The notes under the pieces were generated by a model. The model did not search any database and had not been told where the DNA came from. It worked only from the letters and a program-made list of their open reading frames with translations. From Sthenelais limicola (lineage: Eukaryota; Annelida; Polychaeta; Phyllodocida; Sigalionidae): a stretch of 64,000 nucleotides of DNA. Below are positions 51,451 through 64,000 of this stretch, in pieces. The position numbers were made by a program, and so were the translations under genes. Location: positions 149,658,808 to 149,722,807 of the forward strand of contig OW804095.1 of NCBI GenBank assembly GCA_942159475.1, read 5' to 3'. Within the stretch, counting starts at the first letter, position 1, and each line of letters starts with the position of its first letter.

Positions 51451-52727
51451 AGTGTATATAGGAAGTGTATATATATATATAACACTTTTATTCCGTAATA
51501 ATATATAACACTTTTATTCCGTAATAATAAGGATTCAGAAATGGACAGTGTCTTCTACGAATATTCTTAATTATTATACTCCAATTAATGAAATATCAAG
51601 TATTAAGCTACAATCATAGTCATCTCTCTAAGATTAACCCTATTAATAACACCAGAATGAAGCTACCTTTTGTCTTTGCACTAACCCTAGTACAATCCCA
51701 TAAAGCTAGGTTCAGGGAGGGTCAAATGTGGTCATGTGACAAGGTCATACTGACCTAAGTGGTATTTAGGTCATAGAGTGGTATCTAGGACATAGAGTGG
51801 CAGAGCATAACTTAAGCTAAGTCGGCGGATATGTGGATAGGAGAGCTTTTTAAAATCTCAATTATAAGAGCCTTTTCAGAAGTCCAAAAATTCCTAAATT
51901 CAAGTCACTGATAGATTAGAGTTTCCTTCATAGCCCTGCGGGGCTAGAATGACCAGGGAATAGGTGAAAGTAGCCCTGCGGGGCTAGAATCAGAGGGGGC
52001 CGGAAAGGTGGAAACTACCCCAATAATCTATATTATATACGACTTTGATGCTAGTCTAATTCATTACGTAACCATTTTCGCATTACGTTAATATTTCATA
52101 ACGATCGAACCCGGATCAAACGGCCCGGGTTCAGTGGTTCAGCATCGCCCACATTGACTGTGTGTTGTGATTGTCCAACCGTATCAACTATCATCATCAT
52201 AGCTCATCATCGACATCTTCAATTGAACAATTCCCTTTGAATTCTAGCTTAATATGGCGTGACATGCATGAAATAGAATGTTAGTCGACGAAGAATAACC
52301 TTAGCATTTCAGAGACAGAATATGGTAACTATTAGTTAAAGATAAAAGAGGAAATATCGATAATTTCAACGTTCCAACTTCAACTATGCGATATTGTGGA
52401 GGCGGCCATGTTGACTCAGTGTTGATGTTTGTAACATCTTATCTCATTGGTCGAGAGGGAGTGCCACTGTTTGCACCTGCGCATTACGTGACTTCCGTGC
52501 GATAGATCCTCTGTGATGATCCAAACCCTGTGCCAACTTCTATAGGAGCAGGAACTTCTGAGATATCAAAACACCAATTCACCTTTGAGGACTTACATCT
52601 AAGATTTTGTAGGAATAGTAATACTTTCTATGGCAGAATCTTGGATCCTTTGGTGACTTTCGCAGCTAGAATGCCTTTGAGATATTTCACATTCCAAGGA
52701 TGCCTCCAGTAGGGTAGATTCGGGGAG
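51451..52727. other. Intergenic DNA and possible promoter of the PH gene
   Basis: TAGCCCTGCGGGGCTAGAAT occurs twice (about 51931 and 51972), each able to form a 6-bp stem. Around 52390-52510 the DNA is CpG-richer (GTGGAGGCGGCCATGTTG), a possible promoter. No TATA box assigned. Confidence 0.4.
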
Positions 52728-52829
52728 TTGGTCGTTTCTCCGGTTTACGACTTTTGTTGCTACTATCTGCCCAAACAAAATTATGTTCAACAATTTTCGG
52801 GAAATAATTATTGCGTCAAAGGCTTCCAG

Positions 52830-52973
52830 ATGCTGCTAGCAAATGTACTTGAGATAGAATCGGTGAATTTTAAAGGATATCTTGATAAACAAGCCCGGGT
52901 TAAGACTTGGACTTGGAAGAAGTATTGGTTTGTCCTCGAAGATGGCCAACTGGCCTACTTCCAAGATGAAACG
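52830..52973 (+). CDS. PH gene exon 1 (start uncertain)
   Basis: MLLANVLEIESVNFKGYLDK then PH strands 1-3. The frame is open back to 52728, where another start could be used. TTCCAG just before 52830 and AGATAG at about 52857 could be splice acceptors instead, so the true 5' end may be elsewhere. Donor ACG|GTGAGT. Confidence 0.65.
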
Positions 52974-55900
52974 GTGAGTTTTATCATTCTGATGCTCTTA
53001 ATCTTAGACGTGTTCTCACGATTTAGCTTTTGAATTCTTTAGATATGAGTGTTTAAAACGTGTTAATGAAATAATGTATTTCATACTTTAATAATATTAT
53101 GCTAAGTTAGAGGGTCATTATATGATCCACCCTTTGTTTAGCTCGGTTGAAGGATGTGTATTGATTTTCTAGTTGTCATAATAAAGTCACATTTTTGCCA
53201 AGTTATTACATTTATGGAGAAAGATTGACAAATGGGTCGATATTAATATATCATAATTATAGTAGTGTCTTTCAACTTTGTATTTTTGCCAGATGTAGTT
53301 TTGGTTTAGTCTTAGTCTAATAGAGGTACCATGATCTAAAAATAAAGTGTATACTGTACATGGCAGTAGTACATATTAATATAGACACATGTTTCTGTCT
53401 AAGATTAAGACTTAGAGAACGAAAAATATTTATTTTTCTCTGCTTACCAATTTTCACCCCGGCCTGATAAAGTTTACCATCAAATATTTAACTCCATACC
53501 CTACTGGGCTAACTGCATGACTAATACAGAGTAAATTGATTTGAGTACCGTAATGCAAAATATTAAATAGCTAGCTGTCCATTCTTCAAAATATTACTTT
53601 CCTTTCACGCCCACATATCTATGTTATTTGATTTTGTTATCAGGTTTAGGACGAAGTGCTGAGAACTATGTACCGTACTTGTACTGATATGGCATTCCAC
53701 CAGTTAATCGAAAATTATGCTCGAGATAAGATAAGGGAATTATCATTAAGGGAACAGGTATCCTCCTCCCATGTAATCAGAACTCAAACCATGTCAATGA
53801 GTTAGATTAAAAGTAATTATGTGAATCCACATACCCGTAACCGTAATTTGGGTATGATGTAAGTACACGACTTCGGGCCAAAGGCATCACAAAACAGGTC
53901 ATGTGAGTAGTCACAAAAAGTTAATTGGAGACAACTTTACTTTTTGCGAAAGAGAGAAGCCACTGTTCTGGACATGTTCTATTTTCTTATGGTATAATAA
54001 TCCGTTTCTGATTCATTATCACAGTCCAGAAGTGTACCTGGTAAAGATGAATAATTGTATAAGTGTTATACCGGGTCACATTTTGTATCCTGTTTTGATT
54101 ATAACAAAACTATTTCTTATAGTTCTTTGATTATAATTTGAGTTTTTTTTCTTTTTCAAATTAATGACATAAATATTTGTTATCACGAGCAGGTAATATT
54201 AATATATTAATATAGGTCTCTGGAAATATGAGCAGCAGTAACAAAGTTATGGCCCCACTCATTCAGAATAGGAAATGGAAGCGTCCTGACTTCTTTGTAA
54301 CTTATCTCTGCATGGGGTAAATGTTCGTGTCGCGCCATTTATCCTTGAAACTCTTTCCTTCATTCTAGAGCCCAATAAGCGTACAGTAGTACCTGACAAA
54401 ATATTAAGCCAATAAATGTTTATTTATGCTAGATTTATCCATATATCCCATGTGATGGTGTAAAAATATATTATATAAATCTATGCACTATTCCAGAGAG
54501 TTAGATATAATAGATAGTTTAGTATTTGATTATTTTACTCGTATATACCTGCCTGAGTATGCTAAGTATCGCCACACTCCAAAGGTAAACACAATGAGCA
54601 AATAAGGGAAGAAAGACCTTCTCTACCCTCGCTAGATGAAGAGAGGAAATAACCGGGTTAGTATAATGTTGTCACATGTTTTACTATCATGTTAACCTGT
54701 TTTCGTTCTTTATGCATTTTACAGAAAAAGTGCAAAATTACGTGTAAAATTGCAATTTTCTAGACGTCCTGATGTTGCTTGGACAGATGATTTGATTATT
54801 AATGGCATATTCTTATTACAAATTTACAACCGAACTGTCAGTACATTGTAGTACTTTCTCGTATAAGTTATCCAATACCACACAAATCACGAGTTATATA
54901 ATTCAGGATTTCACGATAACTCACGATCTGAAAGGGGTTCTAAATCAGGATCTGATAAGTCATAAGTTTGTGTTTTAAATTTAACCAAGAATCCGGGAGA
55001 GGTTGGCCGCAACCTTGTCCACAAAGTCACGGAGTGTTTTGTTATCTTTGAGAGCCCTTATCTGAGTGACTTGTTGAGGTTTATATCCTCTCAGTGGCCA
55101 TTGGTGCTCCTGTGGGTCTATACAGTGACCATTAATGCTAAGAACTCACCATTTTGTCACTTAATGGACACTTTCGCATTAATGGGCATTTACTTCTCAT
55201 ATTTACCTACATCTTAATGAAAACAAATGTTTAACCTGACTAAGGGCAATGTGGGTGAAAAATCTAGTTTAAAAACCAACACCAAAATCAATGGCAATCC
55301 TTAAAAGTCAGGTCGGGATTTCTTCCGTTCTTCCCCTACTGGGTATTTCATCCCACCAAAATTGTATGTATGTATAATGTTGATTTCCAGAATCCATACA
55401 TATAAACAATATTAATAGTATTAAATACAGTAATTTTACACCGGAAAAGGCTGCCTCTCTTCTATGAAACCATAGCTCTTCCAGAGGGTCCCTAACAAAA
55501 TGTAAAAATAAAGAGTATAGTCAAGTAAACTAATAAAATGGGATGAGCTGGTTACAAGTCGACAGGCTGAAGCTAGATACGGACTGTGCACTAAGAAGAA
55601 TAAGCCAACATCATTGGTTATTACAGGGTCTCCGCGAGGCCTGGAAAAGCCTTGAATTTGGAAAAATGAATTTAAGGCCTGTAAAATGGGCATTTTGGTC
55701 GAAGATCCTGGAAAATCATTATATTATAAATCCCCTTAAAATCTATTAAATGGCCTTGAAATTTTCGAAGATTCTGTCTAACTGTACACTTTCCCCTGAT
55801 TCGCCCCTCTCACACCTTCCACACTGACTCACAGAGTAAATGTTGAAAAAAATGATTGATATTGAATATGAATATGGTTGATTACATCATTGGCATATAT

Positions 55901-58900
55901 AACAAATAACTACAACCCACAGATCACATCATTAAGTTTCTCAGAAATCATTGATATCGGCATTGAACATTACTAAAATGGCCTTGAATTTCTTCTGTCC
56001 AAAAGCGCGGAGAGCAGACCCTGTTATTCTATCTTGGTGACTTCCGGATGGGTTGGTGATGGATAGACCACAACATAGAAATGAAGCTTTACAATGTATA
56101 GCGTTGGTGTGAAGTCAAACGGATACACGAATATACAATTTCACGATAGATCATATTCCTTACATTTATCTCTGTAACCCTGAATGTAGTGACATTTATC
56201 TCAGCTTAATCTAATCCAACAGCTGGGAAACGTCTCCTTGGGTTGTGAATCGGGCACATGGTGTGCTATATTTAGATTATTTATTTGCCAATACTAGAAG
56301 TCAGTCCCCCGAAAGGTGGCTATTTTATTTGACAGTTAATTTTGGTCAAAGTTCCATTAAAAATAATAGATTCTAGACGAAATTAAGGAAATTGGAATAC
56401 AGATTAAGCACATCTATTAAATGAAGGAATACACACCGGTATATTTCTATTTGTGCCAAACAATCTGTCGAATATAGAGATGATAATAATCACGAGAACA
56501 CTAAAAGAATAGCAATAATTAAGGATGGGAAACTTGGGTGGTGGTGGAAGGGGGGGGGGGGACGGCGATTGAGGCACAGATATAGATATGTGGTAGTTGT
56601 TAGGACAATATAAGAAGAGAAGGAAGCTGAGAAAGTGTCAACCTCTCCGTCAAGACAGTCAGTCCAATTGTAATTAGTTTATGAGAAGGCAAAATACAAA
56701 AAATATTTTTTTCAGTAAAGTGTGGATCGACGTTTTATAATTTAAACCTGGTTTTAATCGGTAATAAGTATTGATGTACATGTATATTGAACTGAAGCTT
56801 TTCTGACTGGTATCCTATGAAAATATCGATATATATCGACATTGAGTGCAAATAAAATTTATTTTAAAAAAAGATTTAACAGTTAATACTTGGCACTTTC
56901 ATCTGATACGAGGGCTTCTGTGCGCTTTACACCACTTGACCACTGTGTGGATGACATGTCACTGGTCCTCGTGTTCCTCCGCTCCTGAAGGGACCTGGTA
57001 GTAGGCCTAACAAATATATCTTTGTTTCCTGTTTTCCGACCGACCCTAAACAGATTGGCGCCGACACAAGTCTTTTTAATGGGGTTTTGAAAAAAAAATA
57101 ATCCTACCGATCTAAAATAAAGTATTATAAGAAAATAAATATTTTGGGTCCAATGTTTCAGCATTGACGATCATGACGTTTTCTTGCTACATATGACATC
57201 TAGTTTTCATATATCCTAATAGGGGAGTTGCATAGCCGCCATTTTGAATCTTGATTCGCATGTAATTATGGGATTAATGGTACAGTCTAAAATCTATAGA
57301 AAACATGTCATCTTCAGCATTGACTATATATCAATGGCTAATGTCAATATCCATGTATCAAACATGTTTCTATGACACAAGGCTCCATCTTTCCCGTGAT
57401 GCATTTGGTTTTCATGAATCATTTATACACGCTGTGATATTGGTGAAAACATCCTTACAATTTTCGATAAAGTGTTGCCAAATATTTGTATGTCAGATTT
57501 CAACAGAATCCATCCCAGCATGCACTGTAACAGACATGCGCAGTGGCACATGCAAATCCCCTATTGATTTCACATCACTGCTTAAAACAAATTAAAAAAT
57601 TCCCCTACATACCGACCCAATTTTTTGCCATGACATAATCGGAAACAAGAATATTTATGGTGTAAGCCTTCGCTCCCTGCATATATATACCCGCTCTTGG
57701 ACGCATGCCAGACTTCCTAGTCCTACAGATAAAACTTCCCCCATGTCCCAAACCATTACAGCAGAACTAGACATCAACTTGTACGTATAGCTCTGGTTAT
57801 AACGAATGGTAAATATTAATTACATAATAGAGATTTAATTATGATTAATTGCTTTTGATCCATATACCTCTTCACTCAAGACATACTTGAGTCAAGTCCT
57901 TTATGATAAGAGTGATTATGTTTGAACATGCTATATTCAGAGATATGAGGCTAACATACAGGCGGACACAACCACTAAATATTTTCCCTGTTAGAATTAA
58001 ACTTCAGGGACACCCTGCATAAGTTCCTCTCTATGAAAATAGCATTTCAGGGCTAACCTCAAACTTTTATCCCGCGATAGTTTTATCTAGGGTAATGCTA
58101 TTAGACAAAAGTACTTATTGATCAGCTTCCGTGAAAAGGAAATGTTATCAAACCATATGCATGATGTTAGCAGCAATATCAACATTTTCCCGAAAATTCC
58201 TTAAAACTAGTAAAACTTCGTTATTTGTAGCCAGGTAGCATAAGTATTTTAGTATACAATAGCAGATTTATATTGGACTTAACCTATCATTTCTCCTCTA
58301 TATGAGCATATATATACGGCATACACTGGCCTGTGTGAGCATATATGTGAAGTGTCACTGGAAATGAGTCACAAAATGGATTTTGAGATATCATCATATT
58401 TGAAATGATGGGATCAAGCCGATTCCAATGATAGTAAATATTGAGACATCTATTTCTATAGCTTAAGTTTGATATTTTTATCTTTGAAAAAAAGTTTGCT
58501 AAATCTGGATGTTCAATTACCAGTAAAGTAGCTAAATATACTCCATAGGATGACCTTAGAAATGCATGTATATATATATTTAACAAATTGTCTTGAATTT
58601 TGGTACATGTATTCATATTGGTAGATACCCCAAATAGGTATACCCAAAAATGAGATTATTCCTACAAAGACATCGTGTGTATAAAACACTTTGAAAAATA
58701 TAAATTTTGCGACTTGTGACTCATTTTCCTATAACACATCACATATACGGTATGCACTGGTCTATGTGAACATATACGGTATGCACTGGTCTGACTATTG
58801 CTTAATTGAGCGCAAGAAATGTGGTCTTCCCCCAACCAATAAATGTGCCTAAAACTCCAGCCTATAACAGGTCAGGCATTAGTAGTGCTCTAGTTGGTAT

Positions 58901-61900
58901 AATGATGGTTCACACTGCCATTTACACACATATTGTGTACTAATGTTGGTTCTTATGAGAAGGATCACGATTCAGTCTACCTTATGGTAAAGGACGTGCT
59001 TCCATAGTGGCTCCAGGAGCTGTCAATACTTGCAGGGATTCCTCACTGGGAGGGATAATGAACCCGTGGGATATGTTAATGGGGAATGTTATCCCAGGGT
59101 AAGTTGAAGGGGATATATTGAAACTTGATTTGCCATTTTTTTAATACATGTATGGTGTACATGGAGAAAGGATCTCATGTCTCTGTCGGGGACACTTCTT
59201 GAGACAGGACCCTCTACTTAACAATAATAATAGTATCAATGTTTGGCCTTTAACCGACACAAATATAAATAAAATAAAGCATACACATGGATATAGGCAG
59301 TCCGATATTATTGCTGCTTTATGTCTCTGTGACCATGTGTTATTTCCATTGTAAGAGTTGAGACAAAACTGTTCATTGAAATACATTTTTTCTCATTTTC
59401 ACGTTTTCCCTTTCCTTTGCAGCTCGTTGATGGACGGGGACTAATAGATCTTGGCCAAGCCCTCAGTATCAAACCTGCTCCTACGGCACCACGGGACTAC
59501 AGTTTCGAAATCGCCACCAAAAACAGGAACCATGTCCTTGTGAGTTAGGCTACTACAGGCCTTTCTGGTCATTATTACTTGTGTTGACAATGAAGGGGAC
59601 GGAAAAGCTAATACATGGTATCACCACAAAGTCAGCAGTTTGTTTGTTTGCCCAAGAAACCTATCAGGGGGCTACCCGGGGTCTACCTCTCAATCCCACC
59701 CATCATAACCTGGGTCAGATTTTCAGAAAATATACAATTCAACTTCGCCAATCTTCTCAAATAACCCAAATTTCAGACGAAAATAAAGTTCAAAATACAG
59801 TTCAGCCTAACCAAACAGATTGCTAGAATCGATGCAATGTTGAATATACTCGAATTTACCTAGGGATTGACCAAATTGCAGCCTAATTTAGCAGAATGTA
59901 CTTAATGTGTACAGCTGCCAATTGTACATTTTCTGAAAATCTGACTCATATATATACAGTACCGTAAAATCTCTATTGGTAGCGAAACTTCTGTGTTTGT
60001 TTGAATACTTCATTTTTTCTATAAATGTTCAAAAAATGAGCGTGAATAATGAGCGAAAAATATTTAACAAGCTTTCTGTGCTGTACGAAACTAAATACTG
60101 AAAATAACAATGGATCTCCCAGATCTCCCAGAATTATTTCCCATAATGCATTGCAAATTCTCTGTATATAAAAGCTCATCACCCCCCTGTGTACTTGTTC
60201 CCCTGAAGAAGGGGGCTGGGGAAATTGTATAAAACCATGAACTGAAGTCTTCTTCGCTGATATTCACCAATTAAAACCCTAGATTAGTCAGTCAGTAGTG
60301 ATTCCCACAGCCCATTAATTTGACTGAGTGAGTAAGTAAATAACAAATATAATATATATCTGAATACAAGTTCTGTTATTCCTATATATGTAATATGTGT
60401 GTGTGTGTGAATTATCACAAGGGTAAAATGACATTCCCACATCTCCTAAATCTGGTAAGAGTTTGTATTTGCTGTGACTGCTACATGCTATTATTACAAC
60501 TATGTTTTAAAGCTGTGTCTTCCAGTTCCTAGCTAAAGTCAACAATGATTTCTTCCTTATTTTCATTAGCCTATACATCAATAAAATCTATGTCAATGAA
60601 ATAGGCGTCACAATATGTAGAATTTCATTTGTTAAACCCCAGATATCAGCCATAATTATGAAATTAATTGAGGTTTTAAAGTCATTTGCAAATATTCCAT
60701 CCAAAAAGAATGTGTCAGATTGATGACAAATTATAGAATTTAGAATATTTGGGTGTCTTGACCTCATAGAAATTCAAATATACACCTGCCAAGGCCAATA
60801 CCAGGAACTGTTAATTATCTTTCCATCTCTCTTTTCTCCCATCAATTTCAAAGTTACCCTTCTGTAACCATCTCCCATCCCCCACTCCTCCACCCTCCAC
60901 ACCCCCCACCCCTATTTCTACCCACCCTCCACAACCCCCACTTCTATATCTACCCCCGCTCCCACAACCTCCACCCTCCCACCCCTCAACAACCCTCCAC
61001 CCTCCACAAGCCCTCCACCCTACCCTCCACAAGGCCCGCCCCTATCTGTAACCCCCACCTTCACAACCCCCACCCTCCCACCCCTCCACAAGCCCCTCAC
61101 CCTATCTCCAACCCTATCTCTACCCCCACCCTATTTCTACCCCACCCCCCTCAACCCCCACCCCTCCACAAGCCCCCACCCTATTTCTACTCCCACCCTC
61201 CACAACCCCCACCCTCCCACCCCTGTACAAGGCCCCACCCCTCCACAAGCCCCCACCCTATCTCTACCCCACCTTCCACAACCCCACCCCAACTCTCCAC
61301 CCCTATCTCTACCCCACACTGCCCACCTGTGCTTGTGTTGCTTATATTAACGGAAGGATTGATTTACTTGTGTCCAGTGTGCTGAGACAGAACAGGTGCG
61401 TGACCAATGGATCCGACTGCTACAGCAAGGTAAACTATTGCGGCCCCGGAGAACGCCCTCCATGAACATAGCCAGATGGTACGTACAACTGCACACTTAT
61501 ATTAGCTTTCCATTACCGATAGTCTACTCATATGTATCCAACTCAGGAAAACCCGACACCCTCTCACATCCCTCTGATTTGTAATACTTTGTGAATAATT
61601 TAATAGGCTGGATTGATTTCATCTCATCTCATCATTCTCATTCATTGTCAAATTGATTGCTTGTAAGTTGTAATAATATGTTTAATTGTAGTACAGTAGT
61701 CTGATGATTAACTTTCCTCACTCCACACACCTCTATGTATTTTCTAAACACGTCCATATTTCCAGGGCACAACGAAAATCATCTAAGGATGAGATTGCTG
61801 TAATTTTGTTAACTTCCTGAATAAAAAAAATTGTCCCCCCAAAAAAATTTTATATTAAAATTTGTCTCTGTAACTAGATGGTGATCTCAGCCTGTCTTAC

Positions 61901-63581
61901 CCTTTTCCCTCCCTCAAATCATACATTGTTATCTCCTCATCTTCGTTTAACTGTGGTATATTACAATGTTATATGTATGTACAATGTTTTTGTTTAAATA
62001 AAAGCTTTACAATGTTGAGGTGGTAATGAAGATGATATAGATTCATGATATTAATGATTAAGACACCATTAATAATGATGAATTAATTCATGTTTGGTAA
62101 CAGAAATACTCATTGTTTGATGTGTAATTGTTCTATGTAATTGTTCTTGTTTATTCCTCTAATCATAAAATGTAAATCACAGTTAATCATCAGCAACTCC
62201 CTGCTAGGGGTAGTCATACAGATACACACCAGGTGGCGTGGTAATGATATTGATACAGTTTCTACATATTATTTCATTTGGCTTATGTATCAAATTATAC
62301 TAATTATGTAAGATTACAAAACAAATGTATATCAGATTTTCGATGATCTCTCTTTCTCATTTCAGTAACTCCATCAGTAGTGACGAGGAAGGCTTGAGTC
62401 ACAGTTCCCTGGACTCCCTGGCCACACCACCTCTCACACCTAAAAGTCCCCACGCTCCTAACTCGCCCAAACCACCTTCCCCCGCCGGCCAGTTCTTCAG
62501 TCCCACCAAACAAGCCAAAAACAAGACAGCAACAAACTCACCAAAGCTAACCAAGAACAATGCCAAAAGCTCCCCTGGCCCTGGTCCCAAATTTGGTTTC
62601 AGTAGTAGTCCTGCTACCAAATCCTCAGAATCAGTCATGCTAACTGGAATAAAGGTCCTCAATAATGATCTTCCTGTGGAACCGACATTACCATCTGACT
62701 CTAACAAACATTTCCAACAGAACAAAGTGGAGACTCCTCCCAAGAGGAGAATTGCTCACACAAAGACTCAGCTGGGGGCTATGCAGAGCAACAAGATCCC
62801 TGTGAGTCGGGTAGTGACATGCCCGCCCCAGGACCACAACCACAACCATCAAAATGGCGCCTACAGAAAACCAAGCTCAGAGTCGTCTGTTGCCAGTAGT
62901 TATGAGCAGAAGAAATCTCCACCTGAACAAATCCGACCCGTGTCAAGTCCAGGGCAATTGACTCGCGGGAAACCTGTAAGTAAAGATCTGAAGCCACAAG
63001 TGAACAAGCGACCGACAGGCTTCCGCCAGCCTTCGTCCACCAGCTCCGACGAGTCTGACAACGCGAGCAGCATCTCGAGCAGTTCTGACCTCGCCAAACC
63101 CAAGCTGGAACGCAGGCGCAGTGGCAACAACAACCAGAGGAAACTTCCGGCTAAAGATTCGGCCTCCAGTGCAGGAGAGGTTGTACTGCGAAGGGCAGTG
63201 GGGAGACCGACCAAATCTCTCCCTTATCAGTTTAGCCAATTCAGTGACAGCGACTCAGAAACCAGTGACAATGTATTCAGCCCTCAAGGCATCCACCAAA
63301 AAACCCGCTCGTCTGTTGCTGAAACAGATGGAGCAGTGACACAAAAAAGCCATGATGATTGTGGTGAAAGATTGTCCAAGTCTCTCAGTATAAAAAGGCC
63401 TGCAGTGCCTAACCTCCCTTACCCGAGGTTAGAGCTAACTTTCAGGTCGGCGTTTGATGACGTCAGACTCTTCCTGGCTAATAATAGATCTGACGATGAG
63501 ATTTTCCCTGTCCCCAGGCACAGTGAAAGAGGAGGGAAAGCTATTCATAAACTTCAAAAGTTTATTTCTAGTTTGCCCTGA
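52830..63581 (+). CDS. PH-domain protein with Ser/Pro-rich tail (spliced gene span)
   Basis: Exons 52830(or 52728)-52973, 59423-59539, 61378-61478, 62366-63581, phases 0, 0, 2, stop; about 527 residues from the ATG at 52830. The first three exons form one pleckstrin-homology domain: FKGYLDKQARVKTWTWKKYW, FVLEDGQLAYFQDE, the middle strands GLIDLGQALSIKPAP and YSFEIATKNRNHVL, and the C-terminal helix QVRDQWIRLLQQG with the invariant Trp. PH domains usually bind phosphoinositides or proteins at membranes. The last exon is a 405-residue Ser/Pro/Lys-rich, probably disordered tail with many SP and SSDE-type sites. I do not recognise the family member. Confidence 0.82.
52974..59422. other. PH gene intron 1
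   Basis: Long AT-rich intron. It contains the intact hAT-like repeat (55624-56023) and related short direct repeats around 58310-58360 and 58745-58795 (CATATACGGTATGCACTGG). No other gene recognised. Confidence 0.6.
55624..56023. mobile_element. hAT-like non-autonomous element, intact copy
   Basis: Starts CAGGGTCTCCGCG and ends CGCGGAGAGCAGACCCTG, imperfect inverted ends of the CAGGG type used by hAT elements. Internal CCTGGAAAAGCCTTGAATTT and GGCCTTGAAATTTTCGAAGA are shared with the split copy at 43960 and 49541. Target duplication not clear. Confidence 0.68.
59423..59539 (+). CDS. PH gene exon 2
   Basis: Phase 0-0, 39 codons, LVDGRGLIDLGQALSIKPAP to NRNHVL. Core strands of the PH domain. 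Acceptor TTTCCTTTGCAG, donor CTT|GTGAGT. Confidence 0.85.
59540..61377. other. PH gene intron 2 with C-rich minisatellite
   Basis: No gene. A (TG) run lies at about 60398-60410 and a long C-rich tract at about 60870-61320. Confidence 0.65.
60870..61320. repeat. C-rich imperfect minisatellite
   Basis: Irregular copies of CCCACCCTCCACAACCCCCA and CCCTATCTCTACCCC, almost free of G on the plus strand. It ends about 55 bases before the exon at 61378. Gly/Trp-rich antisense frames across it are not genes. Confidence 0.88.
61378..61478 (+). CDS. PH gene exon 3
   Basis: Phase 0-2. CAETEQVRDQWIRLLQQGKL closes the PH domain (C-terminal helix with Trp), then RPRRTPSMNIAR. Donor AGATG|GTACGT. Confidence 0.82.
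61479..62365. other. PH gene intron 3
   Basis: AT-rich; nothing recognised. Confidence 0.6.
62366..63581 (+). CDS. PH gene exon 4: Ser/Pro-rich tail
   Basis: Phase 2 to TGA at 63579. Begins CNSISSDEEGLSHSSLDSLA and TPPLTPKSPHAPNSPKPPSP; middle has TSSDESDNASSISSSSD and LERRRSGNNNQRK; ends LQKFISSLP. Many proline-directed and acidic-directed phosphorylation sites. No folded domain recognised. A pyrimidine-rich TTTTCCCTGTCCCCAG at about 63501-63517 inside the exon looks like an acceptor, so alternative splicing near the C-terminus is possible. Confidence 0.82.
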
Positions 63582-64000
63582 GAAGAGCTTTCCTCCAATA
63601 CTCGATCTTTCATTTCGGATTAAAATCAAAATAGTATTTTTATGTTTCATGAAGAATGGATGAATAATATGGTTCAGATGGTGGTCAAGGAATACATACC
63701 ACATCAGCTTATCTAAGGTTGTTCTTAAAAGGAGTGGTGTCAAGCCATTCTATCTATGGTTTAAGGTTTGACTCGCTACATTAATTGGAAATCTTGACTC
63801 CTATGCATTGGCTGGCCATTGTAAGCATATTACATATGTAGATTATTTTTCTTGAATTTAGTGTCTTTTTAAAAAGAAAATGTCGCTCCTTGGGTGTTTA
63901 CAAATCGTCTCAAAGTATTGTCTCCCAGATTTAAATATCTCGGTTTTTATGAATAGTTATGCTACTGAAGAAAGTCCTTAAGTTGGCAAACCATACCTTG
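63582..64000. other. PH gene 3' flank
   Basis: Presumed 3' UTR; no further coding region seen before the window ends. Confidence 0.5.

Noticed and set aside
50792..51461. Overlapping open frames on both strands with repeats such as HTPLFPSNCFMWGD
   Set aside because: Product of the 48-bp minisatellite; 48 is divisible by three so frames stay open by arithmetic. No start context, domain or splice evidence.
60811..61319. Gly/Trp-rich antisense frames over the C-rich tract
   Set aside because: Low-complexity consequence of a G-rich complementary strand; no gene features.

Overview
This is nuclear DNA from an animal, most likely a marine invertebrate; I cannot name the species. The evidence is large GT-AG introns, a canonical metazoan splicing factor gene (SF1/BBP), a pleckstrin-homology gene, and a dense mix of LINE, DIRS, hAT-like, TTAA-flanked and tRNA-derived repeats. 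There are no bacterial-type operons.

Layout. 1-7204: repeats, namely a 2.6-kb inverted-terminal-repeat element (1439-4054) and a decayed LINE (about 4440-6110). 7205-23057: a split gene that I read as a chimeric paralogue of SF1. Its intron after the first visible exon holds an L1-type LINE with a 13-bp target duplication (9666-12233), which sits inside an older LINE. 23058-27240: 3' flank and intergenic DNA with two inverted-repeat elements. 27241-41494: the intact SF1 gene, 11 exons, 621 aa predicted. 41495-52700: SF1 3' flank, a tRNA-derived SINE, a DIRS-type tyrosine-recombinase retrotransposon with all three ORFs open (44396-49540) inserted in a hAT-like repeat, then a second SINE-like sequence and a 48-bp minisatellite. 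52830-63581: a PH-domain gene with a long Ser/Pro-rich tail.

The most interesting object is the chimeric gene. It lies directly upstream of SF1 on the same strand and consists of recognisable copies of SF1 exons 2, 3, 4 and 7 with the same splice phases, plus matching intron sequence, so it arose by local duplication. The two KH/QUA2 exons (5 and 6) are missing, a phase-neutral loss. The short SF1 motif IPGMPTVVP has grown into two long Pro/Asp/Met/Ser arrays, one made of fifteen 13-residue units that each contain Y-[SLP]-P-D-S-P-D, which resembles an acidic form of the RNA polymerase II CTD heptad. The single SF1 zinc knuckle has become 27 CCHC units (24 with all four ligands), and the last exon adds a complete RNF8-like C3HC4 RING finger. 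The phases are compatible across eight exons, giving about 1,816 residues without the unseen start. An SF1-derived, multi-knuckle RING protein of this design is not one I know; a role as an RNA-associated ubiquitin ligase is inference.

Exon boundaries were chosen by eye from GT/AG sites, phase and homology between the two copies. No transcript or database evidence was available.
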